DNA of 64,000 nucleotides. It comes from Lingula anatina. Lineage: Eukaryota > Brachiopoda > Lingulata > Lingulida > Lingulidae. Each line of letters opens with the position of its first letter. The stretch's first letter is position 1. Position numbers and translations under genes: made by a program. Positions 10,253-23,100 of this stretch are shown in pieces. The notes beneath the pieces were generated by a model, which made no database searches, was not told the origin of the DNA, and saw only the letters and a list, made by a program, of their open reading frames with translations. The stretch lies in contig NW_019775554.1 of assembly GCF_001039355.2 (NCBI RefSeq), forward strand, positions 190,980 to 254,979. The letters run 5' to 3'.

Positions 10253-13145
10253 TATATTTTCTTGGCATTGCCATAGAATCTGTGCAGATAATGTAATTTG
10301 TAATTGTTTTTAATTGTAGATACTGTTCGCAAGGATGTCATAAGCATGCTGAATGATAATTGAGCAAAGTTTTTTAATCTGACAAAAAAACCTACATGGG
10401 AAGAGTATCTGAACATGTTTTATTATTGATTTGATTGAAAGTTATTCATTGTTCAAAACTTATGTGCCCTAGCATGATGCAAGTTTGATTATTTAAATAC
10501 AAAAAAGTGCATTTGCCATTAATAAAAAAGCAAACAGATCTATGATGAATATTTTATGTAACTCTTAAATTGTATTTGAAAATTGATTAAGTAAAAGTAA
10601 ATTGTTTTATTTGTATGTTGAGCTTGTATCTGCAGCATCTAATCTGCAATTCTATTTGAATGTGTAGTTACTTACAAGGCACTCAACAATTACCTGGTAC
10701 ATATCTATAAAAATGGTAGAATAAAGTCATATATTCACGTAGTGCACATGGATAAAATTATAAAGTGCATTAAACAATGTTTTGCAGTACTTTTGATGTA
10801 TCATTCATATTTTTCTGAATTCTCTAGAAATGTAGCAAAAATGATTTTTTTTCACTTATAAGTATGGAACCATAGATTGTATTTGGTAAGTTGCTGTGAA
10901 TGTAATGGATTTTAGAACTTGGTTGTACACTCAAATGGTGGAAGTAAACTAGCACATCTCATCTAGTCCTTGCTTAAGGGGCAGCTTATGGGAGATTTTT
11001 TTAAACATAAATCTGCCCTTCTTCATACTTACGTCTCATGGTGTGATTTATCAATCTAGACAGTTTGATAGCAATTATAGCTACAAGAATTCTACAAAAC
11101 TTTATCATATTATTTCCTATAATTATATCAGAGACATTCTAAGCAGGGAATTATATCGAAGGGAATGGATATGGGAGGGGCGTGTGATAATTTCAAGCAG
11201 TATCATTGGTCCTTGTCAATAGAGAGCTGTTACTTAGATCCGATATAATTCCCTGATCTAAGTAACAATTGTGCTATCATGACTGCACCTTCCAAATGAA
11301 GTTTCTAAGGCCTTTTGCACATTGAGGAGTATACTTGTCTGTACTGATAGTTCTTTGAGAGTAATATGTTAGTAAGTAATCAGTAATTGCCTTACAGGGG
11401 TGTTTTCAAGTACAGGGGGTTTTACAAGTCCTGCTGTTCAGTAAGTTTATTGGCCTTGTTGAGTACAGTATGTCTATTTAGGTAAAAGCCAGGTCCTGTC
11501 AACACAGACTGTATTGTCAAAGTACGCCACTCAGTGTGAAAGAGCCCAATTTTTTAACAACATTAGGTTGCAGATGTTCTTGAAAATATGGTGGTAGTTA
11601 TAGGTGAAATGGTGAAGTGCAATTTGGTATGTATTTGTATTATGAATGTTTGTGTTTGTTAAAATGTTAATTACTGTACAACACTTGCATTTTTCTGTGA
11701 TTTTGTGTCTAAACTGATCAAATGTATAGCTTATTATTATTATTATCATTTTAGTAATGGTGGTAAGATATTATGCTTGGGTATTTCACAAAGCTTATAT
11801 ATTGGCTTTTTTAGAATTACTGTTATCTAAAAGCTTACATGAGATGAAAATGTTAGTTTAATTTGAGATTTGTAAACCATTGTCAGATGTAATTGAATGC
11901 AGAAGTTGGAATTAATATGACAGTTTACTAGTATAGAAACATTTAAATAAGCAAGTGAATATTGGGTGTACGTATAAGGTGGGATTAACAGTTACAGCAT
12001 ACCATCATGTTTCAAGAGCAATAATGTTGAACAAATGTAATTTCTTGAAGAATGCCATCAGTTGAAGTTATTCTGGCAGTGTTGGAACAGGTTACATGTA
12101 CATATTTGGGTACTACATGTACGTGTTGCTGTCATTTTGCAGGCACTAGTGTGTTTGTGGCCAGGTTTCAATGTTTAGTTTGGTGATCGGAACCTTTTCA
12201 GTGGTTTTGAATTCAGTTCAAGTTCTAAACTTAAATAAATTGTATTAGAAAAAAATCTTAGTTGTTAAATAATTGAAAAGAAAATGGGTGTACAATGTAT
12301 ATAAGGAATTGGGGAAAAAATCCAATTTAGGAAATTCCTTTTAAACTACTTGGGGACAAGAATGAACTTGTTATCCCTTTAATCAATTTTTTTCTTAAAC
12401 TAAAAAAATTAATATTTGATAAATTGATACAATTTGAAAGAAATTTAATACAGTTTGTAATATAAAACTCAATTGTTTCTTCATTGTTATGAATAATGCA
12501 TGTACACATATTGCAAGGGAAAAAATGGCAATATTGATTCCCCATTCCCAAACAACTACCGTGCTCTGTTCTTTATATCCGGAATTTTCCATGACGCACT
12601 TGAATTCTTTAAACTCAATAATAATAGTTTAAACGTTTTTTTTTCAGCTCAAAAACTCAGAATTACATTTATTTTGAAACGACGCTTTCACAATTAACCT
12701 GCAAGATAGCCAAGCTGCACGATTATATGCAGCTGGTACTGAAGTTTTGGAAACGTATTATGTTGCCTTTATTATATAAAAAGGTATCATTTACTCTAGT
12801 ATGCATCGTGAAATATCTTAGTGATAATAACTTTGATATTTTATGCAAATTTCAATATAGTAATGTGAAAATTTTAATTCCTTAAACATTTCTTCCTCCT
12901 ATTCAAGAAGAACATTGACGGAAATGCAAGTGTTGAACCTGACGCTTTTACTGCTGTTCGTAACTAAATTACAAAGAGAGTCACTCATTATACATTGCAT
13001 GCGCACATTCAATTAAGAGAAAGATTCGAATAGTAAATTCTGGTTTTGCTGGGACTGAACAAGCAGGCTTAGCTGAAGAAAGGCTACATGTACGAACTTT
13101 TTTGTATCGAGCACAACTGCTAAACCAACGACCGCAACAATCCAA
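10253..13145. other. FAM91A 3' UTR and intergenic region
   Basis: The first few hundred bases should be the FAM91A 3' UTR, but I could not fix the polyadenylation site. The rest is AT-rich with no gene recognised. It contains the nested inverted repeat at 11144-11267 and many ATG-containing short frames without motifs. The 5' UTR of the zinc-finger gene should lie just before 13146. Confidence 0.5.
11144..11267. repeat. Nested inverted repeats
   Basis: A 13-nt perfect inverted repeat (11228-11240 with 11255-11267, TGTTACTTAGATC) encloses a 14-nt loop. That loop plus the next base (11241-11255) is the exact reverse complement of 11144-11158 (CAGGGAATTATATCG). The two pairings use overlapping sequence. 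This may be the remnant of a foldback element. Confidence 0.7.
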
Positions 13146-14638
13146 ATGGATACCAGTACCACAGGAGAGATACTGCGTCAGATATCACCACAGATACCAG
13201 ATGCAAGTAAACTTAATCATACTGACCATGTTATAGAGCTTGTTACCGGTAAGTCATCGTGGGTTACAATACAGGGAACAATGTGTTGTATAATTTGTGG
13301 TAGCATGCACATGATGCAGTATACCGAACTTGCCTCTTGGCCACAAATCAGAAAAGAAATTCAAGAACTTTTGAAAATAACTCTCCCTCAAGATGATTGC
13401 AGTATTTCTTGTGGTAGGTGTTTAGGTCTGATGAAGGAATTCTTAAGTGTGAAAATAAAGATTATAAATCTACACAGATCTTCAGCTAAAATGCAAGTGA
13501 TAAATGAGCCTCAGCCAAATGTGGACCATTCTCCAGTCTATTCAGATGGGGAACACAGTCAGGATGTGGAGACAAATTCAGGGTCACATCACAAAAAATT
13601 CACTGTCAATGGTTGTGGTGCGGATGCTGAATGTGATCAGCCTTCATTGAAATGCCAACGCTGCGATAAAACATTTGTTGATATGAAGCGCCGCTTGGAT
13701 CATGAGAAAGTGCACAGATACAGGAAGACTTACAAATGTCAGTACTGTGATAAAATCTGTGTAAGGCTACGCCATATAAAAGAACATGAATCAATTCATA
13801 CTGGAGAGAAGCCACATAAGTGTCAGTATTGTGATAAAAAATTTCGTTCAAAGTCAACTGTTAAATCTCATGAACTTTTTGTTCACACAAACAAACTTAA
13901 TCAGTTTAAATGTCAGTACTGTGACAAAGGGTTTAAGAGAAAGTGCACTTGGTTACTCCATGAAAAGAGACATACAGGGCAGAACGGCCATTTAAATGTC
14001 AGTATTGTGATAGAACATTTTATTCTAAAAGTGTTATGGAGCAGCATGAAAATACACACACAGGAAAAAAACCATTCAAGTGTCAGTACTGTGACAGTGT
14101 ATTTGCTTCTAAGTTAGGAAGATATCTACATGAAAAAATACATACTGGTGATAAACCACACAAATGTCCGCACTGTGAAAAGGCATATATTATAAAATGT
14201 CATTTAAAAGTTCATATCAGGACTCACACTGGTGAGAAACCTTTCAAATGTCAATTCTGTGATAAAGCCTTTATATCAAAAGCAAGATGTGTTGAGCATG
14301 AATTTACTCACAGAAAGGAAAAGAGATATAAATGCCAGTATTGTGAAAGACAGTTTTCGAAAAAGCAACAGCACCGAATACATGAGGATGCTCATAATGG
14401 CGTAAAACCCTTCCAGTGTCAGTTCTGCAAGAAAAGCTTTATGTGGAAGGCTTATCTGGACGACCATGAAGCATCGCACAGAGGAGAGAAACCCTACAAA
14501 TGCCAGCACTGTGATTTGACTTTCAGTTACGCATATATATGTCAGTATCACATGAGTAAAGTCCATCCTGATGTGAAACACACCTGTCAGTTTTGTGGAC
14601 AAACCTTTTGTAAAACAGTTCCTGTAGTGAACAAGTAA
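13146..14638 (+). CDS. C2H2 zinc-finger protein with ZAD-like N terminus, interrupted by a frameshift
   Basis: A probable DNA-binding transcription factor with no intron visible. From ATG 13146 the frame runs to a stop at 14117; a second frame completes the protein to TAA 14636-14638. Residues 48-51 (CxxC) and 89-92 (CxxC) flank a helical stretch ending LPQDDCSISCGRC, which resembles the zinc-finger-associated domain. An acidic linker follows, then about eleven C2H2 fingers from 13654, mostly CQYCDKxF...H...H with TGEKPF-type linkers. The twelfth (CQFCGQTF) lacks its histidines. The frame breaks around 13977-13988, inside the linker before the fifth finger: one missing base explains it, and finger spacing is perfect on both sides. 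The break could be a sequencing error or a recent lesion. Target genes cannot be inferred. Confidence 0.85.
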
Positions 14639-15378
14639 AAAGATATCACACCGGAACTGATACCAGTCAGAATAAGAAAGAAACTTTATTAAAGTAGAAT
14701 GGGAAAAAAATGATCTTATTTTACTGCAAATCTTGATAATGAGTATTTTGTAAATTGATCCTCCTGTGACAAGTTCACCTGTTCATGTTCTATGCAAAAT
14801 GTGCTGTAGTTTGCAATGCAATTAAATGTTTCATTTTTTGCAAGAGATATTAGAATTTTTCCCAGAAACTGAAATCTTAATTATGACAGTTTTAAAGAGA
14901 TTCATTTGAAGTCATGTTTAGATCAGAGGTGCTTTGAAGTTTAAAATGACAGCATTTGGTTGATTAAAACATGGAGCTAAAACTCTGCATGAATGGAAAT
15001 TTTGTAAAGACTAGAAGTTTGTTTTTAACATTGAACATTTTGTCTCACTGCTTTATGTGCAGACAGCGGTTACGCATTATATACCCGAGCAATGTATATC
15101 CCACCCCTTGAACCCACTTCTGCGCCTACCTGCCCAAATTCTTTCATATTTACACACGCTGACATACTCTCGTACTGGTACTGGAACTGATAGTTAAATA
15201 CAAAAAGCTGACATCTCTGGGACGTTCGTGTGCTTAATCATCGGAAGCTACCAAACGCCAATACGCTATGAAGTATTATATACTTTGAAGGAAAAGTTGT
15301 TTTTGGTGTGGTAAGACTAGGGAGGGTAAGACAAGGAGGAGATATAGCGGACAGAAATGTGTCAACAAAACCTCAGTG
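14639..15378. other. Intergenic spacer
   Basis: An AT-rich zinc-finger 3' region is followed by the presumed promoter and 5' UTR of the methyltransferase gene. No convincing TATA box or RNA gene was seen. Confidence 0.4.
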
Positions 15379-16341
15379 ATGAAGTTTGAGAAAGTGGCTA
15401 AACGACAAAAGCGTTTTCGTCCTGGCAAGTTTTTGTTTGGATCTTTTTTAATGGCGGTGGTCCTCTTCATACATGTTTTGCCAAGGGGACATTCTTTCTT
15501 CGACTATCGAGACGAGAGCAATTACATCGATGATTTTACAATGAGGTATATGAGAAATATAGTGCTGATACAAGATATTGAAAATAACTGGTTGGTAAGA
15601 GCCTCTTCAAACCATACTTCTACCATAGATACCACAGTGATTGACTACTCGGAGGTCGGTCAAGCACAAGTCGTTAATACAATTCTAGGAGGAAAAACGA
15701 ATGGTTTCTTTGTTGAGTGCGGGGGATACAACGGACTGACATCATCAAACACGTATTATTTAGAAAAAGAGAAAAACTGGACGGGCTTGCTAATTGAAGC
15801 TGTACCACATTTCTATAAACAATTATGCAAGAACAGACCAAATACTCATCGTATAAATGCTTGCCTCAGCACCAACAATAAAGCCGAAAAAGCGTTTTTT
15901 AAAAATTCAATGGATATTGAAGGAATCGGTGGTCTGGCCGAACACATGAGCGGAGTTCAACTGAGATATCGGGGCGGGGCACGAAAAAATGCGCCCACCA
16001 TTGAAGTACAGTGCTTTCCTTTCTATTCCATTATGCTTACACTCGGGATTACTGATATAGATTATTTTTCACTTGATGTTGAAGGAGCAGAACTCCCGGT
16101 TTTGCGGACTATTCCCTTTGATAAAATAAATGTTAAAGTTTTCACCATTGAATATCGCCTCTCAGACGGAGTTCACCTGTCACTTGAAGAAACACAGAAA
16201 AAACTTGATAGTCTGCGACATTTTCTTATCCCAAAGGGCTATAGAGAGTACGGTGTCTTGACTAAGCGTGGAGATTTAAAAAACTACGATCACCTACCTC
16301 TTCACCTACAGGGTTTGGATGTTGTATTTTATAAATTATAA
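15379..16341 (+). CDS. FkbM-family methyltransferase-like, single-pass type II membrane protein
   Basis: A single-exon gene of 320 codons. The frame opens at GTG 15376, but ATG 15379 is the sensible start. A basic N terminus (KRQKRFRPGK) precedes a hydrophobic segment at residues 18-35, giving a type II, Golgi-like topology. The FkbM fold follows: the glycine motif FFVECGGYNGLTSSNTYYLE (residues 110-129) for S-adenosylmethionine binding, an acidic strand-end GLLIEAVP (137-143), and DYFSLDVEGAELPVL (228-242), the signature of this family. Possible N-glycosylation sites are N78 and N133. Animal relatives, including proteins named Star-like, are often intronless and lineage-expanded, and their substrates are mostly unknown. 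The methyl acceptor is not predictable here. Confidence 0.88.
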   Translation: MKFEKVAKRQKRFRPGKFLFGSFLMAVVLFIHVLPRGHSFFDYRDESNYIDDFTMRYMRNIVLIQDIENNWLVRASSNHTSTIDTTVIDYSEVGQAQVVNTILGGKTNGFFVECGGYNGLTSSNTYYLEKEKNWTGLLIEAVPHFYKQLCKNRPNTHRINACLSTNNKAEKAFFKNSMDIEGIGGLAEHMSGVQLRYRGGARKNAPTIEVQCFPFYSIMLTLGITDIDYFSLDVEGAELPVLRTIPFDKINVKVFTIEYRLSDGVHLSLEETQKKLDSLRHFLIPKGYREYGVLTKRGDLKNYDHLPLHLQGLDVVFYKL

Positions 16342-17149
16342 CACTTAACAGTCGAGGGGATCAACAATGATCTTTGGAAGGGATATTCTGGAAAAAAAGA
16401 AATTGAGTAGAAATGAAAAAAGTAACGGGATTTACGTAGGCCTTCATTATACGCAATTATTTTTATATAATGTCTGCTGTAAGTCTGTTTCATGTAGTCA
16501 CTTTCACCGCTAAGAATGGGCGTGCCGCTCTTTATTTAAGCTTTGTCAACACAGTATATTACGCACGTATCACGGCCTAAGTTTCATCTCAATAATAAGC
16601 CTAAATATAAACGTTGAAAGAGCCACAGTTATAGTCGGACTTCTAGAGTCAAATCTCATGCATAGTATCCAGATTTTCACTGCCTCTGTGTAAATGCTAG
16701 TTATTCATGTGCCTCGTTTGAATGACCAATTCCTTTTTTTTTCTTGTATAACTACGAGCGGTATGTGAGTCCAATGACAAAAAATGAATTTTTATGTTAC
16801 ATACTGTCATCACGGTATTATTTTTTTTCATGATATTTTTTATGATACGAAATGAAAAAATAATCTTACCGGACAAAAATGTCAAAGTTGAAATTTTATT
16901 TTCTCAAAAGCTATCCATTAAAATTAAATGAATTCTTACTGAATATTTCTGCAATACATTGCCCCTGGAATAAAGAATCTTGGAGTCAAACGTTTTTGTT
17001 TTTTGCCATATGCAGTTGTGTCTATATCCATACAGAACGTAAAAAATCATGGTCGAGGCTACAAAAGCCTCTTAGATAATCCAGAGGCACTTCTGTGGAT
17101 TGGGGCCTGTCTGGGTACTGGATGTCGTGCCTTACATGGCCTGTGACCG
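16342..17149. other. Intergenic spacer between convergent genes
   Basis: It lies between the 3' ends of the methyltransferase gene (+) and cluster gene B (-). An AATAAA on the minus strand near 16893-16898 could end the gene B transcript. No other feature was recognised. Confidence 0.4.
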
Positions 17150-20100
17150 TTACTGTGTTACACAGCGAAACCCTGTCCCCGGTGCGAGAACATCCACACA
17201 AGTGCTTTTTTGGAAGCAGTGCCCCTCACGACAACCTGGGATGTCTGAAACGAGAACACGCGAATCCAGTTAATCTTTTATCACAAAGAAAACTCGTCCT
17301 ATTGAGGAAGCAATAATTGGGATGTAAATCCTAAACATGCAGTAATATTATCTGGCTTTTTTTCAAAGTGTCGTTGATCCGAAAAATAATAAAAGGATAT
17401 TTACCACTGTACGTTATGTAATATTTCTAAATGTTTTGACTCTCATTTCTGGCACATTAGTTGCGGTTTCTGTCATACCCCTGGTATGGTTTCATTCAGC
17501 TGGTAATTATCTGAGTCAATCATAGAATTAAAATGATAACAACTGATCTTATTGGCCAAACAAATGGATTTTTTCCTGGGGTAATCGACAGTTTTCCCAT
17601 ACCAGTGGTAATGAAACAGTTCCGAAATTCACAGTTAGTCCATGCTTTTTTAAGTTTGTTTTTTAATAAACTTTTAAGAGATTATCACAGAGTATAGTCA
17701 TCTATGGAGGTCACGCGGCCCGGTGTCAAGCACAGAAACCAGAATTATTGCGATAACCCGCCGTTTTGGTAGTATAAGAGAAATTATTGTTTCTATGATT
17801 TGTTTACAATATATTTATTGTGAAATATGAGTGTCATACGAAGAGTTGTTATCCCTTTAAATGGGAAAATGTATGTTTATTGGTGGTATGGGTCTGTTAA
17901 AAGACCTGTACGTTTTGGACTGACATAATTTAACTCGATAAAGCGTTGGCATACGTTGAGAGCCACATTTAACAAAAAAAGGTTTTCAAGATTAGTAACC
18001 AAATTTATCACACGAATATGACGTTAACCCACAAAAGATAACTTTGGATAACCTCACCTCTGTCACACAGATCTCCTTCCCAGCCACTAGAGCACATGCA
18101 CTGACCAGTAACACGATCACACGTGCCGTGGACACACTGGCATACTCCCTGGCACATGTCGCCATATTGTCCCGGCGGGCAGACTAGCATGAAAATGTGA
18201 TGGTTATTGTTGAAATTAAATGAAAAATGATTATCCTTAAATTATTAAATGAAACGTAATACATCGTTTAGATTTCGTATTGGAGTTCAAAATTATTTAG
18301 TATTGATTATGGTATGGCAACTTATCAATCGGCGTGAATTCACCTTTTTCAAGCATCTCTCCTTCGTTTTGGTCACCGTACTCCAATCTACTCCGTTTGT
18401 TTCAAAATAATTTTTATATAACAGTAAAAGAAGGAACGGACGAAGTGAAATGATTTGTTGTAACAATGGCAATCATTAAACGAGCAACGAATTCGGACAA
18501 CAGAATTTGTTGAAGCAAGGTACATATGGATGCAGTCGGTTTAACTGGAATTATGTACCATAATGTGAATCCAATTTCCCACCCTCAGACATGTTAATGA
18601 ATGTACCTTCACAGTATTTTGCTCCCTGGCGTTGTGTGGTCATCCCCGGAGGACAAGGCTGGCAACTGGTCTGCTGAAGGAGGGACTGTGATGTCCCAGG
18701 GGGACACGGCCTGCACCCGCCATCAGCCTTGGAATAGTAAGTGCCTGGTAAACATGGCACTGAAATTATATGTTAATTAAAAATAATATCACCCTTCAGT
18801 TAATTTTTCTTCTTTACTTCGTTGCAACAGATTTAAACTTCATTTTTTACAAAACCTTGTTCTATAAACTACAAAAGCGTTATGATAATTAATACATACA
18901 GCATACACCTCTGCTGCCCACAGATTCCATTCCCGCCCCGCAGTCCACCATTACATCCGACACATTGCCACCAGCTGATTCAAAACGTCGACTTGCAGCA
19001 TGAAAGACTGCTTTATGTCTATCCTCTTCGAACAATTTCTCCAACTTTCCCTTAGCGTATATCATGGCAGCTTTGAGAAAACGCTTGTATATACGTTCAC
19101 ACGTAGCTTGATTCTTACAGTAACGATCGGGAATGTTTAGGCTGGAGCAAATTTGGCGACAGTTTTTGATTTCTTTCTCGGGCTTTTCCGCAAAAACGTC
19201 GAATGCAATATGAACCGAGTCAATAACGTCTTCCCTCGTTTGTCCACTCGCGTCACGTCGTCTTCGTATTTGACTTTCTCCACAAATTATGTCTATGTTT
19301 TTTACGTCACATAGTTTAGTGTTTCTTTTGTAGCAGATTGTGTCGTTGTTTAACGTTTCTGCGAACATTAAACGCACTTCTTTTTTGTCATCTTCGGTTA
19401 AATCACGGCAAGCCCTGACAAAGTAAGCTGAGTCCGCTTCAAGGCGAAAATCGGGAAAAAATTCCACTGGAATTAGAAAATATGTAACTTTCATCATTAA
19501 AGCCAAATGAGAAGGATGATTATTAAGATGTGTGTATGTTCATTAGTGTAGATACTACAAAACCAAATGTGTACGTAAATATTAAAGAATAAAGAAGAAG
19601 GGGTGGGGCGCAACTACGTTTAGAATGTTGATCATCTTTGGAGCTGATCATCTGGTTAACAAAAAACACTGCCTACGTATACTTGGCGTTCTGTTAAAAA
19701 TTATTTCCAGCTTAAAGGAAAGAAAGACTGATTATAACGGTAATAACATCTTTTCTTATTCAAATTTTGACACAGTCCTTGACTCCTTGGACCAAAATAT
19801 ACGTACCAACGCAAGGGTCAATAGTAGCATTTGGGTCTGACCTCTGAAATGACCAGATAAATCCAGTGGCTGGACCACACGTTTCGTATAGATTAGTCCT
19901 TGTTGGATATTCATAACCCGGGTTGCATTTGACTTGACACTGCTGAGAGTTCTCCTCCACGTACCAGTGGCATACGAGACCACCGAAAGCTGGGGCGTCG
20001 GTCTCCGTCAGATTAGTACATTGTTTAGCAGCTAAATTATAAAAGAAAATTAATACTTTTTTAAGTTAAGCATATGAAAATTTAGGAAAAAATGTAATAC

Positions 20101-23100
20101 CTATTGTAGTTTAAGGGATTACTGAAGGTCTTCATCTGATCTTTTTTATATTAGCATTTATAGTGTAATGTTAGCAGGTTTATTATCGGCTAATATATCA
20201 CATATTTTTATTTCTAAGCACTGATTTTAAACATTGCCACTAATAATGCTTTATCCGTTTGTCAAATATAATATACATTTTCCGTATAGCATAAAATTAG
20301 GTGTGCTTATTTATTTTAAGAATGAAACTAATAAATATAATGATATAAAAGATCTTCCAGTGAACATATTTCAAATAACAGTTTGGGCAACTTACGTTTA
20401 CAAGTTTTGCCATCCTCAGACAACTTGTATCCCGCTATAGTGCATCTGCACATGTAGCCACCTTCAATGTTTTCACAAGCTTGTTCACATGGACCTTCGC
20501 CATTATTACTGTCACACTCATTGACATCTGCAACGATAGGGATTGGATTTTAGCAGCAGAGATTTAATGACAATGTAGAATATTTAAGGGAGTTGTTTGT
20601 GGTGATCTATCACAATTCATCCCTATGAATCACGCTCGGCTATCACTTAGTTGTTGACTTAATAATTACATAAAACGATTTTTATAATAGCACACATATA
20701 AATAGTTTAAATGTATTACTCTTCAATCATAAAAAGGAAATAAGTTCTTTATTCCTTTCACAATCAAAACATAACACACAATTTCTTACCAACACAGGGT
20801 CCTCCCGGGGGCCCATGGAAGCCCTCACTGCAGACGCACTCAGTCCTACTGCTGCCCTCTTTTAGAGTTCTCGAGTTCAGAGGACAGGGTAAACAACTGT
20901 TTACATCAGCTTTGTATGTATTTATGGGGCATGCTGGAATGTAGGCCCTATAGCACGTAAGTTGTTACATAAACTAAATCAAAAATGTACATTCCAAATA
21001 TTTTTCAAATATTAAATAATGCTGTTAATTCTGCTTAACATTGCCGACAACCAACATTGCCAACAAATTGTCGGAGGTAATCAGCACGGACCCAGTTGTT
21101 AAAGTTTCAATATTAATTCAATCTGAAGAGCTTTTTTCTAGATCTTACATTCAAAATAGGTCATGATTTTTGTATTACTCACCACGGCATTGCGGCGGGA
21201 ATCCGTCCCATTCACCAGACTCTGCGCACGCCCGTTGGCTGCTCCCTCTAGCCAGATAGTAACCCTCATCACACTCATATACGCACACTCCATCGAACCG
21301 GTTGCTGCAGGATACAATGCGGCCGTTCTTTGGAGGGTCTGATACGGGACAGGTGATCTCTGGAAGGGCAAAGAAACTGGTAAAGTCATCTTTTCGTGGA
21401 ATGTCGATGTAGAAGGAAGATTAACCTGTTAAATTCTATCAAATATGTAGACTTGTGAAGATTCTTTTGTCTATAGCCACTTATATTTGTCTGGTCTTAC
21501 CAGCCAATATTTCGTCTGCTTGCAGTCAGACTTCATCGGGAATGAGGTTGTGATAGGTTTGCCAACCTATCACCCCCTCTAGTGTGGTATTTGGTCAGAT
21601 GATGATGAAGTCTGACTGTAAATTGTTGATTTATCAGTTGCCTCTCACCTTCACAAGGCCCACCAAGTGGTCCAGAATATCCCCTATCACAGAGACACAT
21701 CTCTTTAGTCGAAGCTGCGGCCAGGAGGGTGTGAGAGTTTTCTGGACATGGGCTGCACTGACCACCATCACTTCGGCCAACCTTGTAGAAATCCTTTGGA
21801 CAAGCTGTAAAAATTTGATGTTACATAGATATTTTTTTATTACCATAACTAACTAATAGTGAAGCTTTGCCATTCGGTTTCGAGGGCGTTTTTATGTTAG
21901 CAGCCAACAGAAATTGATCTCAAATCATAATCATCAATAAAAGACCATTAAATTATTTCTGGATTTAGTTTGAGAGGTATCAACCGATAAAAATATTATT
22001 TTGGAATTGCCAATTATATTGCAATGTATGGTAATTATATTATGACATTTAACTCTTGAGCCATATACTAGTAAGTTATCAGAATAAGACTATATACATA
22101 TACTTATATACCCTGGCAAGAAGGGGCCTCCGAGTCCCAGGTACCGTTGGCCAGACAAGTGATTTTGGGAACACCTTGCAATACATAACCCTCATGGCAG
22201 AGGAAGAAAGCACTTCTGCCAAACTGATGTCCATCATCGTCCCTTGACCCGTGGTTAGGTATACCAGGGTCAGGACATTCAATTGCTGTAATCAAAATAT
22301 TCATTTTCGATGATCAGTTCTAGCTTAATTTTCACTATCAACGCTGGTTTTATTCTAAAAAAAAACGCAAAAGGTTGCCAAGTGACTTTCATTATATACT
22401 AGTCTACCAAGTTGGTTTAAAAGTATTTAATGGCAGAAAATTGGTATTTCAAATAATGTTATCTCTTCAGAAGTTTTTAAAGAGGTCGAATAGATAGGAC
22501 TGAATCAAATGTCTTTTCAGTCAACAATTCCCTTTTTAAAACTTGATTATTTTTCACAATTTTTGCCAATGCTTCACTCGTGTTATAATGTTTATCTTTT
22601 CAAACTTAAATATCGTTTTAAGAGTCATATTCATTATTAATTTTTTAGTGTATCGTATTATTCATGCATCGTTTCGTACTTGGGCCCAATTCGAAGTTTT
22701 GCCTTCATTATAAAATTGGGTATCAACACATCAATAGACATAACTTGTATCAAAACTTAATTGTACCCTGGCAGACAGGAACAGTTCCGTTCCAGTTTTC
22801 GTCCTCCAAGCACACAAGTGATGAGTTCCCTAACAGTGTAAATCCAGTGTCACATGAAAACGTCACTTGTGTCCGGGGTTCAACTTCCTTCACCATCATC
22901 TGACCGTGATTTGGGGCGATAAGTTGTGGACACTTGATTTCTAGATAAACAAAATGAAAAAAAACTAAGTTTAACTCTCTAAGGACACTTAACCTCGATG
23001 TAGGCCTACATGTACATCTGGAGTTATCGCTGCTCGTTGTCTTTGGTGAGTTAGGTGCGCGAGGATTTGCAGAGTGAAAAATCAGTGTTTCTTGGTGGAG

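Noticed and set aside
15376-15378. GTG as the start of the methyltransferase
   Set aside because: An ATG follows immediately in frame, and nuclear genes of animals rarely start with GTG.
17035-17330. Possible structured RNA gene in a GC-richer patch
   Set aside because: The patch is explained by the terminal exon of gene B on the minus strand (17150-17244) and its surroundings. No tRNA or rRNA pattern was seen.
21584-21856. 90-codon plus-strand frame
   Set aside because: Antisense to a GCC2 exon of gene B, which has matching cysteines and splice sites.
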